This document shows, piece by piece, positions 51,557 to 60,721 of a stretch of DNA of 64,000 nucleotides. Each line of letters opens with the position of its first letter. The stretch's first letter is position 1. A program made the position numbers and the translations under genes. The notes beneath the pieces were generated by a model. The model saw nothing but the letters and a program-made list of their open reading frames with translations, searched no databases and was not told where the DNA came from. Source of the stretch: JAJCYK01 sp965224285 (GTDB taxonomy: Bacteria; Bacteroidota; Bacteroidia; Cytophagales; Cyclobacteriaceae); the NCBI GenBank assembly GCA_965224285.1, contig OZ245043.1, forward strand, positions 3,348,001-3,412,000. The letters are read 5' to 3'.

Positions 51557-51582
51557 GGAGAAAAACACTTTTCTCCTTTTTT
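51557..51582 (+). terminator. Rho-independent terminator after nqrF
   Basis: GGAGAAAA (51557-51564) pairs with TTTTCTCC (51569-51576) around the loop ACAC, followed by six T (51577-51582). The next start codon is only 8 bases beyond it, at 51591. Confidence 0.85.
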
Positions 51583-51590
51583 ATTGATAT

Positions 51591-52751
51591 ATGGATCTTA
51601 AGATTTTTTTTAGCGCCATTGACGATACTATCGCTCAATCTATTCAGGACGTACATGCATTTTACCATGCGCTGCACGTTAATACCAATTCCATGCCCGA
51701 TTACCGGGAAGCCGATATTGCCATTATAGGGCTACAAGAAGAAAGAGGCACTATAAGTAATCAGGGAGCTGCAGCGGCGGCTGATGAAATACGCAGCAAG
51801 CTATATCGGCTAAAATCCGGTTCCTATTCCTATCGTATTGCTGATCTCGGAAATTTACGCAATGGTATGACCCTGGAAGAAACTCAATTGCGGGTAAAAG
51901 AGGTCTGCTCCATCCTGCTACAGGAAAACGTGTTGCCTATCCTTATCGGGGGTACTCATGATATGGATTATGGGCAATTTATGGCTTATCAGGACCTGGA
52001 AAAGCTGATCAGTATTCTCAACGTAGACGCCTTTTTAGACCTGGAAGAGACGGATCGTTTAGGCGCCAGCCGACAGCATATCCATAAAATGCTGTTGCAT
52101 GAACCCAACTACCTGTTCAATTATAATCAGCTGGGGCATCAGAGTTACCTGATCGATCCCGTTTCCATCACCCTGCTGGAGAAACTGTACTTTGATGTCT
52201 ATAGATTAGGACTGTTGAAGGAGAATATTCATGAAATGGAACCGGTAATTCGTAATGCCGATATGATGACCTTTGACCTAACCGCTATTAAAGCCAGCGA
52301 CGCCTGTGGAAATGCCAATGCCCAACCCTTTGGACTTTCAGGTGAGGAAGCCTGTCAGGTATGCTGGTACGCTGGACTTAACGAAAAACTGAGCTCGGTG
52401 GGTTTCTATGAGTATAATCCCGATTATGATGATGAGCACCAATCGACGGGCAAAGTGGTAGCGACCATGATCTGGTACTTCATTGAAGGTTTTTACAACC
52501 GGAAAAACGAGCAAAACTTCACCAGTACTGACTATCTGAAATATGTGGTTACTCTGGAAAACGACCCCAATACCATTGTCTTTTACAAGAGTAAGCTAAG
52601 TGAAAAATGGTGGATGGAGGTCAACTATCCCCGGGGTAAGGAGATCTATGCCCGAAATTGTATCGTGCCGTGCAGCTATGTCGACTACCAGTGTGCCAAT
52701 GATGGAGAGGTACCTGAACGGTGGATTAGTACCCATGCAAAATTGATTTAG
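51591..52751 (+). CDS. Arginase-fold protein (formimidoylglutamase-like) with altered metal ligands
   Basis: A 386-residue member of the arginase/agmatinase/formimidoylglutamase superfamily: VLPILIGGTHDMDYGQFMAY (metal-site His123) and AQPFGLSGEEACQVCWYAG. Key ligands are altered: the DAHxD motif reads VDAFLDLE (146-152; Phe at the His position), and the later SxDxDxxDP motif reads MTFDLTAIKASDA (Thr231 instead of the second Asp). Similar changes seem to occur in Bacteroidota relatives, so the protein may have lost the two-manganese chemistry or use a different one. Its start lies 8 bases after the nqrF terminator. Function is uncertain. Confidence 0.8.
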   Translation: MDLKIFFSAIDDTIAQSIQDVHAFYHALHVNTNSMPDYREADIAIIGLQEERGTISNQGAAAAADEIRSKLYRLKSGSYSYRIADLGNLRNGMTLEETQLRVKEVCSILLQENVLPILIGGTHDMDYGQFMAYQDLEKLISILNVDAFLDLEETDRLGASRQHIHKMLLHEPNYLFNYNQLGHQSYLIDPVSITLLEKLYFDVYRLGLLKENIHEMEPVIRNADMMTFDLTAIKASDACGNANAQPFGLSGEEACQVCWYAGLNEKLSSVGFYEYNPDYDDEHQSTGKVVATMIWYFIEGFYNRKNEQNFTSTDYLKYVVTLENDPNTIVFYKSKLSEKWWMEVNYPRGKEIYARNCIVPCSYVDYQCANDGEVPERWISTHAKLI

Positions 52752-52809
52752 CTGATAGGGATTTAGTGTATTAATTTTTCTATATTCCTAGGGTACAAAT
52801 CATATTCTT

Positions 52810-53217
52810 ATGGAAGAGATACATTCATCATCAGCAGTTTCTACACCACTGGCATCGCTGTTAGACCGATTTCTGGGTATCCTTATCGATGGTCTGGTAT
52901 TTCTCGCCGTTTACTATCTATTGGACAGTTTTCTAGGTTGGGGAATCAGTTATATTATTGCAGCCGTTTATTATCTGATCCGTGATGCCTTACCTTTCCT
53001 CAACGGTCAAAGTCTGGGCAAGAAGGTAATGAAGACCAAAGCGGTGAAGCAGGATTCCGGTGAACCGCTGACAGGGGACTATGGGACCTCCTTATTGAGG
53101 AATGTCACCTTGATCATCCCGGTAGTAGGCCTTATCGACGCGATATTCGTTTTAATAGGTCCGGAGCGCCAAAGATTAGGTGACCGCATCGCCAAGACCA
53201 TGGTCATTAAGGAGTAG
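52810..53217 (+). CDS. RDD family membrane protein
   Basis: A 135-residue RDD protein: three membrane segments (about 26-43, 50-64 and 93-112), with the defining Arg-Asp pairs in LASLLDRFLGILIDGL, then NGQSLGKKVMKTKAVKQDSG and QRLGDRIAKTMVIKE. RDD proteins are found with SpoIIM, DUF58 and MoxR genes; ion transport has been suggested for some. It converges with the DUF58 gene (2 bases between stops), so it flanks the operon described below. A larger RDD gene lies at the other end (60722). Confidence 0.87.
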   Translation: MEEIHSSSAVSTPLASLLDRFLGILIDGLVFLAVYYLLDSFLGWGISYIIAAVYYLIRDALPFLNGQSLGKKVMKTKAVKQDSGEPLTGDYGTSLLRNVTLIIPVVGLIDAIFVLIGPERQRLGDRIAKTMVIKE

Positions 53218-53218
53218 A

Positions 53219-54553
53219 TTATATAACTCCCCTTGCTTTGAGTTCCAAGTACTTGTTGAGGGTTGATATGGTAAGTTCACTTGGTGTACACAGCACCGTA
53301 AAGATCCCATGGTGATTTAGCTCCCGGGCGATGAGTTTTTTTTCGTAGGCAAATTTTCTGGCTATAGTCTGGGTATAGACAGCGGCTTGATTTTTGACAG
53401 AATCATCCAATAACTTGAATAATTCCGTATTCTTGAAGAAGATCACCACCAACACATGATTTTTAGCAATCGATTTTAAATGTGACAACTGCCGACGCAT
53501 ACTGCTTAGGGTTTCGAAATTTGTAAAAAGCAACAGCAGACTTCTTCTGGTGATCTTTTTTTTCACAAAACCATGTAATTGCAGCAGATTGGTTTCCTTA
53601 TAGCTGGTTTTCTGATGGTATAGGTTCTCCAGGATCAGCTTCATTTGCAATCGGCGGCTTGAAGCGGGTAAAATACTGCCTAAACGATGTTGATAAGATA
53701 TTATCCCCGCCTTATCATCTTTTAAAAGTGCCACACTAGATATTACTAAAGAAGTATTGATGGCATAATCCATTAAGGACATCCCTTCAAAAGGCATTTT
53801 CATAGCCCGGCCTTTGTCAATAACGCAATATACGTGCTGTGATTTTTCGTCCTGATAATTATTGACCATCACCTTACCCATACGGGCAGTGGCCTTCCAG
53901 TTTATGGCCCTATAATCATCACCCGGAACATAGTTCTTGATATGTTCAAATTCCATATTATGGCCCAGTTTGCGGATTTTCTTAAAACCATACTCGCCGG
54001 GATTTGGAGCAAGGGCCAATAGTTCATATTTTCTCAATTGAATATAAGAAGGGTAGACTTTGACAGTATTTGCCGTACCGAATTGATAGCGCCTGCGGAT
54101 CATTCCCGGAAAAACAGTTCTTGCCAGCACATTAGTCTTACCAAACTGGTACTCCCCTCTCTTGGTGGGACGCAGATTATAGTCCATCACTTCCCTTGCC
54201 CCAGGCTCAATCCTGGTTTCAAGCACCAGATCACGGCGTTGAAACTGATAAGGAATTTCGTCCAGCACTTGCAATTGAAGCGGCAAGGAATACTGGTTTT
54301 GTAGGGTTACTGTAACCAGGTTGTGATCACCGTTAGAAAATCTTTTATTAGCATTACGGGTGGCGGTGAGACCGCTGGTGCGGCGGTACAGTATTAGTAT
54401 ATCCAACAAAACCAGCAGTATCCAAAGTAAAGTCAATAGTTTGCCGAAAGTCAGTAATGCTGGGAATATAAAACTCAGGATCATTAAAGCTATCAATGCT
54501 CCGGACACCTTAAAAAATCTTGGCGTGAGGTATAAGGATTTATATAGCAACAC
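53219..54553 (-). CDS. DUF58 (vWA-related) membrane protein
   Basis: A 444-residue protein with two N-terminal membrane segments (about 14-33 and 34-54) and the DUF58 region: YVPGDDYRAINWKATARMGKV (the conserved core), then QHVYCVIDKGRAMKMPFEGM, which contains the MIDAS-related vWA-like part in DUF58 proteins (DKGRAMK in place of DxSxS). The start is GTG at 54553, overlapping the MoxR stop by one base. DUF58 proteins pair with MoxR ATPases as chaperones or assembly factors. Last gene of the operon. Confidence 0.9.
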   Translation of the reverse strand: MLLYKSLYLTPRFFKVSGALIALMILSFIFPALLTFGKLLTLLWILLVLLDILILYRRTSGLTATRNANKRFSNGDHNLVTVTLQNQYSLPLQLQVLDEIPYQFQRRDLVLETRIEPGAREVMDYNLRPTKRGEYQFGKTNVLARTVFPGMIRRRYQFGTANTVKVYPSYIQLRKYELLALAPNPGEYGFKKIRKLGHNMEFEHIKNYVPGDDYRAINWKATARMGKVMVNNYQDEKSQHVYCVIDKGRAMKMPFEGMSLMDYAINTSLVISSVALLKDDKAGIISYQHRLGSILPASSRRLQMKLILENLYHQKTSYKETNLLQLHGFVKKKITRRSLLLLFTNFETLSSMRRQLSHLKSIAKNHVLVVIFFKNTELFKLLDDSVKNQAAVYTQTIARKFAYEKKLIARELNHHGIFTVLCTPSELTISTLNKYLELKARGVI

Positions 54554-55536
54554 TAGCGGGGAATTTCCACCTGTTCTACTATCTCATTGAGGATGTCATC
54601 AGCAGTTAATCCCTCCATTTCTTTTTCCGGGGTGATGATAAGCCGGTGATTCAGCACCGGAGACACTAAAAATTTTATATCCTCTGGTGTTATAAAATCC
54701 CTTCCCTGGAGCAGGGCATAAGCTTTTGAAGAACGGAGTAAAGCAATGGAGGCTCTAGGAGATCCTCCTAAAAATATACCCGGATCATTCCGAGTAGCCT
54801 CTACCAGTTCTACCATATACTGGAACAAGTGCTCTTCAACCTGTACCGATTCAACTTTACTTCTAAAATCCACAATTTGAGCCTTAGTGAATACTTTTTC
54901 CGCCGACTGTTGAAGATGGTAGTTTCCATGTTGATGATGTCCTTTAAGCACAGCTATTTCATCATCCTTGGCAGGGTATGTAACATTGATCTTGAAAAGA
55001 AATCTGTCTAGCTGAGCCTCAGGCAAACGGTAAGTTCCCTCCTGTTCGATAGGATTTTGGGTGGCGATCACCATAAAAGGAGCATCAAATTTAAAATGAT
55101 TTCCCTCAATAGTGATCTGTCTTTCTTCCATTACTTCGAATAATGCAGCCTGGGTCTTGGCTGGAGATCGGTTGATCTCATCGATAAGTATTATATCTGA
55201 GAATATAGGTCCACGATGAAATTCAAATTCCGATGTTTTTACATTGAAGATGGAAGTGCCTAATATATCGGAAGGCATCAAGTCAGGAGTGAATTGGATT
55301 CTGGAAAAGTCGGCTGAAATAATCTGGGCCAGCATTTTAGCCGACAGCGTTTTGGCAATGCCTGGAACCCCTTCTATAAGCACATGTCCATCGGAGAGTA
55401 AAGCGGTGAGCAGCAAATTAATGAGCTGTTGCTGGCCCATTACTACTTGCGACATTACCTGCTCTGCTTTCAATACCGATTCATGGAAATCTCTGATATC
55501 AATTCTACTTTGAAAAGGTTCTTCGTTTGTGGTCAT
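54553..55536 (-). CDS. MoxR family AAA+ ATPase
   Basis: A 327-residue AAA+ ATPase with Walker A-like motif HVLIEGVPGIAKTLSAKMLA (about 56-75), Walker B ILIDEINRSPAKTQAALFEV, the sensor ATQNPIEQEGTYRLPEAQLDRF and C-terminal lid (SPRASIALLRSSKAYAL, FITPEDIKFLVSPVLNHR). MoxR ATPases act as chaperones for cofactor insertion or complex assembly, together with DUF58/vWA partners. It sits between DUF4350 and DUF58 on the minus strand. Cytoplasmic. Confidence 0.94.
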   Translation of the reverse strand: MTTNEEPFQSRIDIRDFHESVLKAEQVMSQVVMGQQQLINLLLTALLSDGHVLIEGVPGIAKTLSAKMLAQIISADFSRIQFTPDLMPSDILGTSIFNVKTSEFEFHRGPIFSDIILIDEINRSPAKTQAALFEVMEERQITIEGNHFKFDAPFMVIATQNPIEQEGTYRLPEAQLDRFLFKINVTYPAKDDEIAVLKGHHQHGNYHLQQSAEKVFTKAQIVDFRSKVESVQVEEHLFQYMVELVEATRNDPGIFLGGSPRASIALLRSSKAYALLQGRDFITPEDIKFLVSPVLNHRLIITPEKEMEGLTADDILNEIVEQVEIPR

Positions 55537-55554
55537 TGTTAAATTTATTAGAAA

Positions 55555-56748
55555 TTAAATCGCCAGTTGACGGAATGCCTTTAGCATTTCATGCAGTTTC
55601 ATCAGCTGGTCGCTACTAATAGAATCCTGGTCTGCAAGAAAATCCATATACCGAAATAATTCACGGATGAATTCAATTTCTACAGTACTTTTTTTACTTA
55701 AGATCTCCATGAAGTCTGCATCCCTTTGCAAGGTGTGAATTTGATATCGTACCCGTAGATCTTCTTTGAAATAGAGGATCATTTTTTGAGCCAGGTCTTG
55801 GTGATCTCCTTGCTCGTAATACAATCGACCTATGGTCTTGACAAAGTCCACCGTGGTGTTGGTCAAAGGTTGATGTACCGGGATCACCCGCTGTTTTCTT
55901 TTGGCCTCAAATACTACAAATAGCACCAGACTTGATAAGATCAAGTAGTAGGCCCAGCGCAAAGCTGGTTGCGATACCACGAATCTTAGAGGTGTACTGG
56001 ATTCCCTTTGGCCACCTTGATGATAAATATTCCGTTGAATCGCCGCCGCTGGGAGTAACGATAAAGCCTTGCTTACAAACTCATGGTTTGGAGGTTGGAG
56101 CATATAATAGTTGCTAAAAACCAGCGGGGTTGAACTAAAGATAAACGCCCCTTTGCCAAAGCCTGATTTAAGAAGCACTGGCAGGTCAAGATGGTCAACT
56201 GCAACGATCTCGCTGTTTAGGGTATCATAGCTGGTAAAATGAGCATACCAATGAGAGCTCCTGTAGTAGTACTTCTGAGCGGGCTCCCAGTGGGGATTAA
56301 CGAAGTTCAAAGCGGCGGAGTCGTATTTCTCCAGAGGTAGGTTCAGATTGAGCGAGAAGAAACCACCGTTATCGGTTGCCAGCTTTAAGGAGTCGGCCAA
56401 TAGCCCGGCGAAATAGGCGGCGGAGATAAAGGCAAATCCACCGGAGTCCACATAATTCAATAGTGATACAGCATCAAGGCTATCGGAGAAAAAATTTTGT
56501 GATAACGATATCACTGCTGCCGGCGGGTGGTCTTCATCAAATAATTCGTACCAGCTATTGGAAGCCAGGGGTATCACTTCCGAAAAAATAGATCTCAGTT
56601 CCTCTTGCAATACCCAGGTACCATAGGGGATTTTATCTTCGGGATCCAAGGTAGGGCTCCAGTCTATAGGCTTCGGCCCCCATATCTTTGCCACAATCAG
56701 CAATGCTATCACTGTCGCCAAACCGTAAAGAAATCTCTTATCGATCAT
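55555..56748 (-). CDS. DUF4350 membrane protein
   Basis: A 397-residue protein with one N-terminal membrane segment (about 6-24), a soluble domain with DUF4350 features (DPEDKIPYGTWVLQEELRSI, VISLSQNFFSDSLDAVSLLN, YVDSGGFAFISAAYFAG, then KSGFGKGAFIFSSTPLVFSN), a second segment (about 265-283) and a cytoplasmic tail. DUF4350 is known chiefly from MoxR/DUF58 operons; its fold is related to glutamine-amidotransferase-like sensors in some families. 18 bases separate it from MoxR, 12 from DUF4129. Confidence 0.87.
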   Translation of the reverse strand: MIDKRFLYGLATVIALLIVAKIWGPKPIDWSPTLDPEDKIPYGTWVLQEELRSIFSEVIPLASNSWYELFDEDHPPAAVISLSQNFFSDSLDAVSLLNYVDSGGFAFISAAYFAGLLADSLKLATDNGGFFSLNLNLPLEKYDSAALNFVNPHWEPAQKYYYRSSHWYAHFTSYDTLNSEIVAVDHLDLPVLLKSGFGKGAFIFSSTPLVFSNYYMLQPPNHEFVSKALSLLPAAAIQRNIYHQGGQRESSTPLRFVVSQPALRWAYYLILSSLVLFVVFEAKRKQRVIPVHQPLTNTTVDFVKTIGRLYYEQGDHQDLAQKMILYFKEDLRVRYQIHTLQRDADFMEILSKKSTVEIEFIRELFRYMDFLADQDSISSDQLMKLHEMLKAFRQLAI

Positions 56749-56760
56749 CTCAAACCTGTG

Positions 56761-57477
56761 CTATAGATTGCTGGTAAACTCCTGGAACAACGATTGTACC
56801 CGGGTAAACAGAGATTTGGAAACCCTGAAGTTACCATACCAGATATATTTGAAATAAAAACTGAGGTTTTTAAACTGGGATATTAGGGAAGAATCTTTTA
56901 ACTCCGACAGGTAGTCGTCGTTGGTTTTAGCCGGTTCCCATCTAATAAACTGCCTATCACTGAGCATTTTCAAAGAGTAGAGGTACCACAATCTCACCGC
57001 CGCCCGGTATTCTCCCTTACCAACACTGCTTTCAATCAATTCCCTAAAATTCAGTTCGTGAATGTTTTCGACGTTGCTAATTTGATACGTTCCGGTTGAT
57101 GCCATAGGCCTGCCCATAATCTGGCTTAGATCCATTCCCAGCATTCTAATAATGAGATATAGCAGGCATCCGGCACCGATCAAATAAAACAGCCAACTGC
57201 CGATTGGTGAATCCGCAGTGCTGCTGATCAGGCTGAGCAAGTACCTCAGTACTTTCCGTATAAATGCCACCACCCCATTCTGGGTGCGGGGTGATTCATG
57301 TGAATATTGAAAGTCTTGGAGCTCCCGGTAATGGTTCAGTTGGCTATCATTAAACTCCCGGACATCGGCCTTCTCCTGATAATAACGCAAACTATCGCCA
57401 GCCTGGCTGTTTTCAAGGGCCAGAGGGATTATAAAAAGACTGAACACCAGCCTAATAATGCTCAGCTTCATCCTCAT
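56761..57477 (-). CDS. DUF4129 membrane protein
   Basis: A 238-residue protein with a signal-like segment (MRMKLSIIRLVFSLFIIPLA), a periplasmic helical region (about 30-90), a membrane segment (about 94-113, IGSWLFYLIGAGCLLYLIIR) and the DUF4129 C-terminal tail (FRELIESSVGKGEYRAAVR, LWYLYSLKMLSDRQFIRWEP, FKYIWYGNFRVSKSLF). I use an inner ATG at 57477 (another at 57471); the frame opens at 57489. It overlaps the preceding multipass gene, so translation is coupled. Confidence 0.85.
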   Translation of the reverse strand: MRMKLSIIRLVFSLFIIPLALENSQAGDSLRYYQEKADVREFNDSQLNHYRELQDFQYSHESPRTQNGVVAFIRKVLRYLLSLISSTADSPIGSWLFYLIGAGCLLYLIIRMLGMDLSQIMGRPMASTGTYQISNVENIHELNFRELIESSVGKGEYRAAVRLWYLYSLKMLSDRQFIRWEPAKTNDDYLSELKDSSLISQFKNLSFYFKYIWYGNFRVSKSLFTRVQSLFQEFTSNL

Positions 57478-58420
57478 CAGCGCTGGCAAAGTTTTCTATT
57501 TTGTCCATCAATCCCCGAGCCTCTTTTAGTTCTACCAGATTGTAATATTGGAATGCAATGGCTATGTAAGTCAGGCAGCTCATGATCAGCGCTACAATGA
57601 TATACAGGGTATAAAAAATAATGGAAATTGCGATAAATCCAGCAGCAGTTCCCTCCAATGATGGGTCTTGAAGAAATATCTCAAACCCCCCAGAAAACCC
57701 CATAACAAATATGATGATGTAATAAGGGATGAATACCAGGTAACTCATAAAACCCTGAATCAGACCGCATACCAGGATCAACCCAAAGGTGCTCCACCAC
57801 TTTCCCTTGATTATTTCAAAGCTCCGTGAAATGGAATCTCTTATTGAAAGTTTTTCGTGCACCCTGATCACAATGAAAAGAGATAAGCAGACATAGATGT
57901 AGAACAGTACGCCCATAAAGGCAAACATCATGAATACCCCTATTACAGGCTGATCCTCGAACATCAAAACCATAGCCACTAGCGGCACTATTGACAATAC
58001 CACCATAATTCCTATCATGGCTAAAATGGTGGTAACATGGGAACCAAGATTATTTCTTACGGCAGAAGTCACCTCACTCACTGATACTTGCCCTAATTCC
58101 GATCCCATATATGCTTTTATGTATTCATAGATAACCCCGTAGTACAGCGCCAAGTAGATCACCATGAGGAATCCACCGGCAATTGCTCCCAGGACTATCC
58201 ATACGATCATGGAGGGGTCTGAAAAATCCCCTTGAGTAAGATTCCAAAGGCCAAAATAAATACCGCCGTAGATAACGGCCACTAATAGCAGGGGCATCCA
58301 CATTACCCTGAATATTGCACCAACAAGAGGTTTGAAGTTTTGTTTAATAAACTCAAATGTGGCGTTGAGTTTCTGACCGAAGTCCCTGGTCTGTCGAAAG
58401 ACAATTTTTTCCGTAGTCAT
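57452..58420 (-). CDS. Multipass membrane protein (DUF4013/GDPD-membrane-like)
   Basis: A 322-residue integral membrane protein with about six hydrophobic segments and a soluble N-terminus (REKI/VFRQTRDFGQKLNATFEFI in character). I cannot name the family firmly; topology and place in the operon fit the multipass proteins of the DUF4013/GDPD membrane-domain group that occur next to DUF4129 genes. The C-terminus is acidic (NFASADEDEAEHY). It overlaps the SpoIIM gene by 4 bases and DUF4129 by 26. Confidence 0.75.
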   Translation of the reverse strand: MTTEKIVFRQTRDFGQKLNATFEFIKQNFKPLVGAIFRVMWMPLLLVAVIYGGIYFGLWNLTQGDFSDPSMIVWIVLGAIAGGFLMVIYLALYYGVIYEYIKAYMGSELGQVSVSEVTSAVRNNLGSHVTTILAMIGIMVVLSIVPLVAMVLMFEDQPVIGVFMMFAFMGVLFYIYVCLSLFIVIRVHEKLSIRDSISRSFEIIKGKWWSTFGLILVCGLIQGFMSYLVFIPYYIIIFVMGFSGGFEIFLQDPSLEGTAAGFIAISIIFYTLYIIVALIMSCLTYIAIAFQYYNLVELKEARGLMDKIENFASADEDEAEHY

Positions 58421-59406
58421 GATTTTGGTGGTTGAACGCGGTTAACTTTCGCAGGATACCATATGAAATAATATAAAATGAATCCCAAGGATAAAGTTAT
58501 AATACACAGCTTAACGGACCAATGCCATTCGGTATGCCGGGTTACAAAGCCCTCCAGAAATCCGGCCGTGATGAAAATTGGAATCAGTCCGATCACAATT
58601 TTTAATCCTCTGGCTGCGCCTTTTTTAAAAGAATACAGGCGAGAGTAGGTACCGGGAAAAAGCAGTGCGTTGCCCATTACTAGCCCGGCTCCACCGGCTA
58701 TTATTATGGCCGATATTTCCAGGACTCCATGAATCCAGATGGTGAGTACTGAGGTCCATAGAAGATCGTGTTCATAAAAAAAATACTGAAAGCTGCCCAA
58801 CATAATCCCATTGTATACTAGTGATACCCCGGTGCCAAATGATACCAGCAAAAATAAGGGGAAACCGTTTATCCCTCCCCAAAGGAAAGTCAACATGCTC
58901 ACATATATATTATTGAAGGTGATCAAAAAGAACATGTTTGTGGGTCCCATGCTTTTATAAATAGCCATTGGGTCGCCACTTTCAATATTAGCCAGGGTTT
59001 GGTTGACGTAGGCATCTGATAGGATAAGCCTTACAAAAGTATCATCATTGGCTGCCGATACCCCTCCAATCAAAGCAGCGGTAATAAATATTATAAAAGA
59101 ATAGGTTAGTTCTTTGCGTGATCGGGCTATTTCCAGTGGAAGTTCATACCACCAAAATCTGGATAGGCGGTTGCGGTCTTCTTTTTTGTTGATATAAATA
59201 GCCCGATGAGCCTTGGTGGCTAGTTCGTTAAGGTAAAGGGTGGTCCGGCTGCTGGGATACTGAGTCTGAGCAAAAGCCAGATCATCGGTTACTTGCAGGT
59301 ATAGGGAGGCCAGGTGGTCCGGTGGGGATTCCGCGTTTCCCTCCAGTAAGTCCTCAAAGTCCTTCCAGCGCTGGTAGTTGGATTTGACGAAGGCGGCTTC
59401 CCTCAT
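58417..59406 (-). CDS. SpoIIM/DUF95 family membrane protein
   Basis: A 329-residue protein with a cytoplasmic N-terminus (NYQRWKDFEDLLEGNAESPPD) and about five membrane segments. The SpoIIM/DUF95 signature is seen in FNNIYVSMLTFLWGGINGFP, GVSLVYNGIMLGSFQYFFYE, WIHGVLEISAIIIAGGAGLV and LLFPGTYSRLYSFKKGAARG. In spore formers SpoIIM helps peptidoglycan remodelling by SpoIID/P; here only the fold is shared. It lies between a dipeptidase (3 bases) and the multipass gene (4-base overlap). Confidence 0.9.
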   Translation of the reverse strand: MREAAFVKSNYQRWKDFEDLLEGNAESPPDHLASLYLQVTDDLAFAQTQYPSSRTTLYLNELATKAHRAIYINKKEDRNRLSRFWWYELPLEIARSRKELTYSFIIFITAALIGGVSAANDDTFVRLILSDAYVNQTLANIESGDPMAIYKSMGPTNMFFLITFNNIYVSMLTFLWGGINGFPLFLLVSFGTGVSLVYNGIMLGSFQYFFYEHDLLWTSVLTIWIHGVLEISAIIIAGGAGLVMGNALLFPGTYSRLYSFKKGAARGLKIVIGLIPIFITAGFLEGFVTRHTEWHWSVKLCIITLSLGFILYYFIWYPAKVNRVQPPKS

Positions 59407-59409
59407 TTG

Positions 59410-60642
59410 TCAACCTTCGGTCTGCAGTGCAGCGGCGACCTCCGCCACTCTTTCCCATACCCGGAAAACATTTCCAGAGCATATCTTTTCAATCTCCTCT
59501 TCCGTATAACCTCTTTTCAGCAATTCCCCTATGAGGTTAGGGTATTGAGATACGTCCTTAATTCCTTGGGGAAGGGAGTTACCCACTCCATCAAAATCCG
59601 ACCCCAGGCCTACATGATCGATCCCGGCAATTGACACTACATGGTCGATATGATCTGCCACACGCTGTACCGTAGAAAATATGTAATGCTCACGATGATA
59701 CTGATTCTGGTAGGCGTCACTGGCCGAGTCACCTGGATCCTGGGCTTGATCTGCTCGCCAGGAAGCAACATGGTCGTCTATGCGGTCAGAGCTTTCTTTT
59801 GATTTGGCATCGAGAAAGGAGGACCCGAAATTGATCTGAATTACTCCGCCATTGGCCGCTAAAGCCTTGATCATATCATCTGACATATTACGTTCCCAGC
59901 CAGGGGTGAAATGCCGGCAGCTGCTATGCGAGGCAATTGCCGGGGCTTTGGTGACAGCCATCACCTGGTAAAAGGCGCTGTCGGAAACATGTGAAATATC
60001 TACCATAATGCCTACTTTGTTCATTTCCGCCACTACTTTATGGCCAAAGGGACTGAGCCCGTTCCAGGTGCGAGTGCTGTCGTAGGAGCTGTCACAAATC
60101 AGGTTGTTCTTGGAATGAGTTAGGGTGATATATCTAATCCCCCGGTCGTAAAAGTATTGCACGTTCTCTAAATCATCTAACAGGGGTGCGCCGTTTTCCA
60201 TACCCATAGGTAAGGCGATCTTGCCTTCAGCCACCAGTTCTCGTACTTCCTCCGGGTTATTGGCCAGAGCAAATTTGTCGGGATGCTCGACGGTCAGGGA
60301 TTCCACCAAATTGATCATTGAATCGGCAAATTCCCTGGCGCCTCCGGTTTGTTGATAACTGGCTGGTACATAAATAGACATAAAGGGTGCGTTAAGCCCA
60401 CCTTCTACAGCCCTGACATAATCGAAGTCCCCGCCACTGGTTCTTACACTGACATCTTCCATCTTTTCATTCAGCCGGTAGGGAAGATCGATATGGCCGT
60501 CGGTAATGATAAACTGATGAGCTAATTTTTGTGCCTGTTGGTAAATACTGGTGGAGTCCATGGCGTCCTGGGTCTGATCAGGTGATGGCTCCCGGCAGGA
60601 ACCGAATATTGACAAGATAATTAATGTGATAATAAACCGCAT
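59410..60642 (-). CDS. Membrane dipeptidase (M19 family) lipoprotein
   Basis: A 410-residue zinc dipeptidase: lipobox FGSC near residue 15 (MRFIITLIILSIFGSC), metal ligands in DGHIDLPYRL, the bridging Glu in LPMGMENGAPLL, His in DISHVSDSAFYQV and SHSSCRHF, and HIDHVVSIAGIDHVGLGSDF. M19 enzymes (renal dipeptidase type) split dipeptides, some containing D-residues. The ATG at 60642 is chosen for the signal peptide; the frame opens further upstream at 60765. It heads the minus-strand SpoIIM-DUF58 operon, 3 bases before SpoIIM, an unusual companion that hints at wall-peptide turnover. Confidence 0.9.
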   Translation of the reverse strand: MRFIITLIILSIFGSCREPSPDQTQDAMDSTSIYQQAQKLAHQFIITDGHIDLPYRLNEKMEDVSVRTSGGDFDYVRAVEGGLNAPFMSIYVPASYQQTGGAREFADSMINLVESLTVEHPDKFALANNPEEVRELVAEGKIALPMGMENGAPLLDDLENVQYFYDRGIRYITLTHSKNNLICDSSYDSTRTWNGLSPFGHKVVAEMNKVGIMVDISHVSDSAFYQVMAVTKAPAIASHSSCRHFTPGWERNMSDDMIKALAANGGVIQINFGSSFLDAKSKESSDRIDDHVASWRADQAQDPGDSASDAYQNQYHREHYIFSTVQRVADHIDHVVSIAGIDHVGLGSDFDGVGNSLPQGIKDVSQYPNLIGELLKRGYTEEEIEKICSGNVFRVWERVAEVAAALQTEG

Positions 60643-60721
60643 GAATGGGAATGTAAGGAAATAGAAAATTCCGCTTGTTGATACTAAAAAATATTTTGGA
60701 AATTTAGGAAAATTATAATAG

